Assembly (NCBI GenBank): GCA_023423535.1
Contig: JAFAFL010000142.1
Span: 1 to 6,801, forward strand
Origin: Pseudomonadota bacterium
GTDB lineage: Bacteria > Myxococcota > Myxococcia > Myxococcales > Myxococcaceae
Direction of reading: 5' to 3'
Length of the DNA: 6,801 bases
Notes under the pieces: model-generated
What the model saw: only the letters and a program-made list of their open reading frames with translations
The model's database searches: none
Told to the model about the DNA's origin: nothing
Shown: positions 5,314 through 6,801 of the stretch, in pieces
Numbering within the stretch: the first letter of the stretch is position 1
How the letters are laid out: each line of letters opens with the position of its first letter
Position numbers and translations under genes: made by a program

Positions 5314-6705
5314 TCAGGTGATGGCGGCTGGGGCCATGCGTAGTGCAGCGGCGATGTGCGCGTAGAGCGCGTGGACGGGCGAGGCGGCGCTGAGGCTGAG
5401 GACGACGCGCCGGACGCTGACGCGCACCATGGCTCCGACCTTCAGGAGCTTCACGCGGATGGTGCCGGCGTGTGCGCGCTCGAGTTCCGTTCCCCGCAGC
5501 GCGAAATGCCGGAGCAGGTTTACGAGCGTGTACGCGACGGACGAGAACCAGAGCCGCAGCTGGATGGCGCGCATCGTGTGCGCGCTCGTCCGGTCCGCAA
5601 AAAGGTCGAGCTGCTGCTCCTTGATGCGGTTCTCCATGTCGCCGCGCGCGCAGTAAAGCCGATCGTAGAGCGCGAGTGCCGCGTGCTCTCGCGCGGAGAG
5701 GGACGTGACGACGAAGCGCGGATTGAACTTGTCGCCGAGCCACTCCGCCTTCGCGACGACGCGACGCTCGCGGCTCCACGAATCGAGCGTGCGGTAACGC
5801 AGCTCGCGGTAGGCGCGTACGGGTTCGCCACCACGCTCCTCCAGAGACACCGCGCGCACGAGCGCGAGGTCGTCTTCGATCATCGCGACCAGACGGTCGT
5901 TCCGCGCGAGCCCGAAGACGAAGTCGACGGCGTTCTCCTCGCACCACGTCATGAGCGCGTCGCGTGCGAAGCCCGAGTCGGCGCGAAGCACGAAGCGCGT
6001 CTGCGGCCATCGGGCGCGGATTCGCTCGACGATGCGCTGCACCTCCTCGAGCGCGCCGGCGGATGCGTCGATGTCCGACCTCCTGAGCTTCGCGCAGAGC
6101 AGGAAGTCGCCCGCGAAGATGTAGAGCGGGAGGTAGCAGTAGTTGCCGTAGTAGCCGTGGAAGAAGCGGCCCTCCTGCGTGCCGTGGATGGGATCGTCCG
6201 TTGCGTCGAGGTCGAGGATGATCTCCCGCGGCCGCTGCGCATGCGCGTCGAGGAAGGCATCCACGAAGAAGTGCTCGATGGCCGCGGCGTCGTAGACGAC
6301 CTTGCGGTAGCGCGCCGCTGCCGTCGCGTCCGCGGGCGTGAGCTCCAACCGGTTGAGCGTGCTGGGACTCGCGAGCGCCTTGCGCGGGTCCTCCTTGCCC
6401 ACGACCGCGGCAAGCAACGGGTCCACCCGGAGCGAGGCGTGGTCGCTCAGGTCCTCGTGGCCGCACGCGAGGGCGTAAACGCGCTGCCGGACCAACTCGA
6501 GCACGGTGTGTCGGATGAGCTCGGGCGCGCGATGGTCGCGGAAGCAGGCCGCGAACTTCTCCAGCAACCCGAAGCGCCGGTCCACCTGGCGGAGCAGCGG
6601 AAGCCCGCCGTCCGAGGTGATGTGCTCCTCATCGAAAGCCGCCACCAGCTGCCGCCCACCAACCACGTCAAAACGAACCTGCTTCGCGCTACACTCTGTT
6701 TTCAC
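5314..6705 (-). CDS. IS1380-family DDE transposase
   Basis: A 463-residue protein that cuts and rejoins the ends of its own insertion sequence. Visible motifs, numbered from the GTG at 6705: an N-terminal VKTECSAKQVRF and DEEHITSDGGLPLLRQVD segment typical of IS1380 transposases; ILDLDATDDPIHG (163-175, first catalytic Asp); FVLRADSGFARD (238-249, Asp at 243); and ARGDMENRIKEQ (353-364, Glu at 358). The GTG at 6705-6703 is chosen because GGAGG lies 9 nt upstream and the sequence then begins like family members. An upstream GTG at 6744 would add 13 residues without a well-spaced ribosome site. The frame is complete, with no internal stop. A long open frame on the opposite strand of this gene is an antisense shadow caused by codon bias. 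Confidence 0.95.
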   Translation of the reverse strand: MKTECSAKQVRFDVVGGRQLVAAFDEEHITSDGGLPLLRQVDRRFGLLEKFAACFRDHRAPELIRHTVLELVRQRVYALACGHEDLSDHASLRVDPLLAAVVGKEDPRKALASPSTLNRLELTPADATAAARYRKVVYDAAAIEHFFVDAFLDAHAQRPREIILDLDATDDPIHGTQEGRFFHGYYGNYCYLPLYIFAGDFLLCAKLRRSDIDASAGALEEVQRIVERIRARWPQTRFVLRADSGFARDALMTWCEENAVDFVFGLARNDRLVAMIEDDLALVRAVSLEERGGEPVRAYRELRYRTLDSWSRERRVVAKAEWLGDKFNPRFVVTSLSAREHAALALYDRLYCARGDMENRIKEQQLDLFADRTSAHTMRAIQLRLWFSSVAYTLVNLLRHFALRGTELERAHAGTIRVKLLKVGAMVRVSVRRVVLSLSAASPVHALYAHIAAALRMAPAAIT

Positions 6706-6714
6706 CGCGCGGGT

Positions 6715-6719
6715 CCTCC
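6715..6719 (-). promoter_or_regulatory. Ribosome binding site of the IS1380 transposase
   Basis: GGAGG on the minus strand, 9 nt before the GTG at 6705-6703. It supports that start over the GTG at 6744. Confidence 0.65.
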
Positions 6720-6784
6720 CGATCGCTGAAGTGCCTGAGAACACTCCAGTTATCGGTCGGTCCCCGCGCGGTGATCCCTCGTCC

Positions 6785-6798
6785 GTGATCGATCCGGG
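6785..6798 (-). repeat. IS1380 right terminal inverted repeat
   Basis: Reads CCCGGATCGATCAC inward on the minus strand. The three bases after it (CTA) begin the probable CTAG target duplication and end the window. Confidence 0.85.
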
Positions 6799-6801
6799 CT
6801 A

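Larger units (their letters stand above)
5145..6798 (-). mobile_element. IS1380-family insertion sequence, complete, 1654 bp
   Basis: Terminal inverted repeats CCCGGATCGGTCAC (5145-5158) and, on the other strand, CCCGGATCGATCAC (6798-6785) match at 13 of 14 bases. They enclose one transposase gene. The length suits IS1380 elements, which I recall at about 1.6-1.7 kb. The gene is uninterrupted and its catalytic motifs are present, so this copy may be active. About 170 bp lie between the transposase stop and the left repeat, with no gene seen there. Confidence 0.9.

Noticed and set aside
5141..6466. 441-codon minus-strand frame across the IS1380 element
   Set aside because: It is an out-of-frame reading of the same transposase, arginine-rich, and runs past the terminal repeat.
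5356..6729. 457-codon plus-strand open frame
   Set aside because: It lies wholly antisense to the IS1380 transposase, is rich in Arg/Glu/Val as expected from the complement of biased codons, and shows no family motif.
1..6801. CRISPR array, tRNA or rRNA gene
   Set aside because: No regularly spaced repeats, and no tRNA- or rRNA-like conserved stretches were seen on either strand.

Overview
The base composition (high GC, with third codon positions of the real genes almost all G or C), the GTG starts and the gene types suggest a large-genome, GC-rich bacterium. A myxobacterium such as the Myxococcus/Corallococcus group is my best guess. That is an inference from style and from general knowledge of the families; no single sequence proves it. 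The window is an accessory, insertion-sequence-rich region with almost no intact ordinary gene.

Layout. (1) 1-466: unassigned sequence, then the N-terminal piece of an IS701-type transposase (+). (2) 467-4038: a 3572-bp transposon bounded by imperfect terminal inverted repeats starting 5'-TGTTG and by a perfect 5-bp target duplication, GAAGG (462-466 and 4039-4043). It carries four minus-strand genes in the order zinc-cluster protein, DDE transposase, AAA+ ATPase, small RNase-H-like protein. A rho-independent terminator lies just inside the far end. (3) 4044-4310: a fragment of a PQQ-type sugar/sorbosone dehydrogenase (+). (4) About 4310-4880: a decayed DUF938-type SAM methyltransferase (-), tail to tail with the dehydrogenase piece. 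(5) About 4880-5140: no recognisable gene. (6) 5145-6798: a complete IS1380-family insertion sequence with an intact transposase (-), 14-bp terminal repeats and an apparent CTAG target duplication whose last base falls outside the window.

How it works together. In the 467-4038 element the transposase has a helix-turn-helix region, a D-D-(35)-E integrase core and a Mu-C-like beta-barrel. The ATPase is of the TniB/ExeA/MuB kind. TGT...ACA ends and a 5-bp duplication place the element in the broad Mu/Tn7/Tn5053 class. The two extra genes, one cysteine-rich and one a compact RNase-H-like protein that seems to lack catalytic acids, are not the usual TniQ or resolvase partners, which is what makes the element interesting. 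As read here it is probably dead: the transposase has a one-base insertion (2420-2423) and the ATPase an in-frame TAG (1216-1218). Both lesions are single-base changes that, undone, restore complete family-like proteins, so they are either recent decay or sequence errors. The IS1380 copy looks functional.
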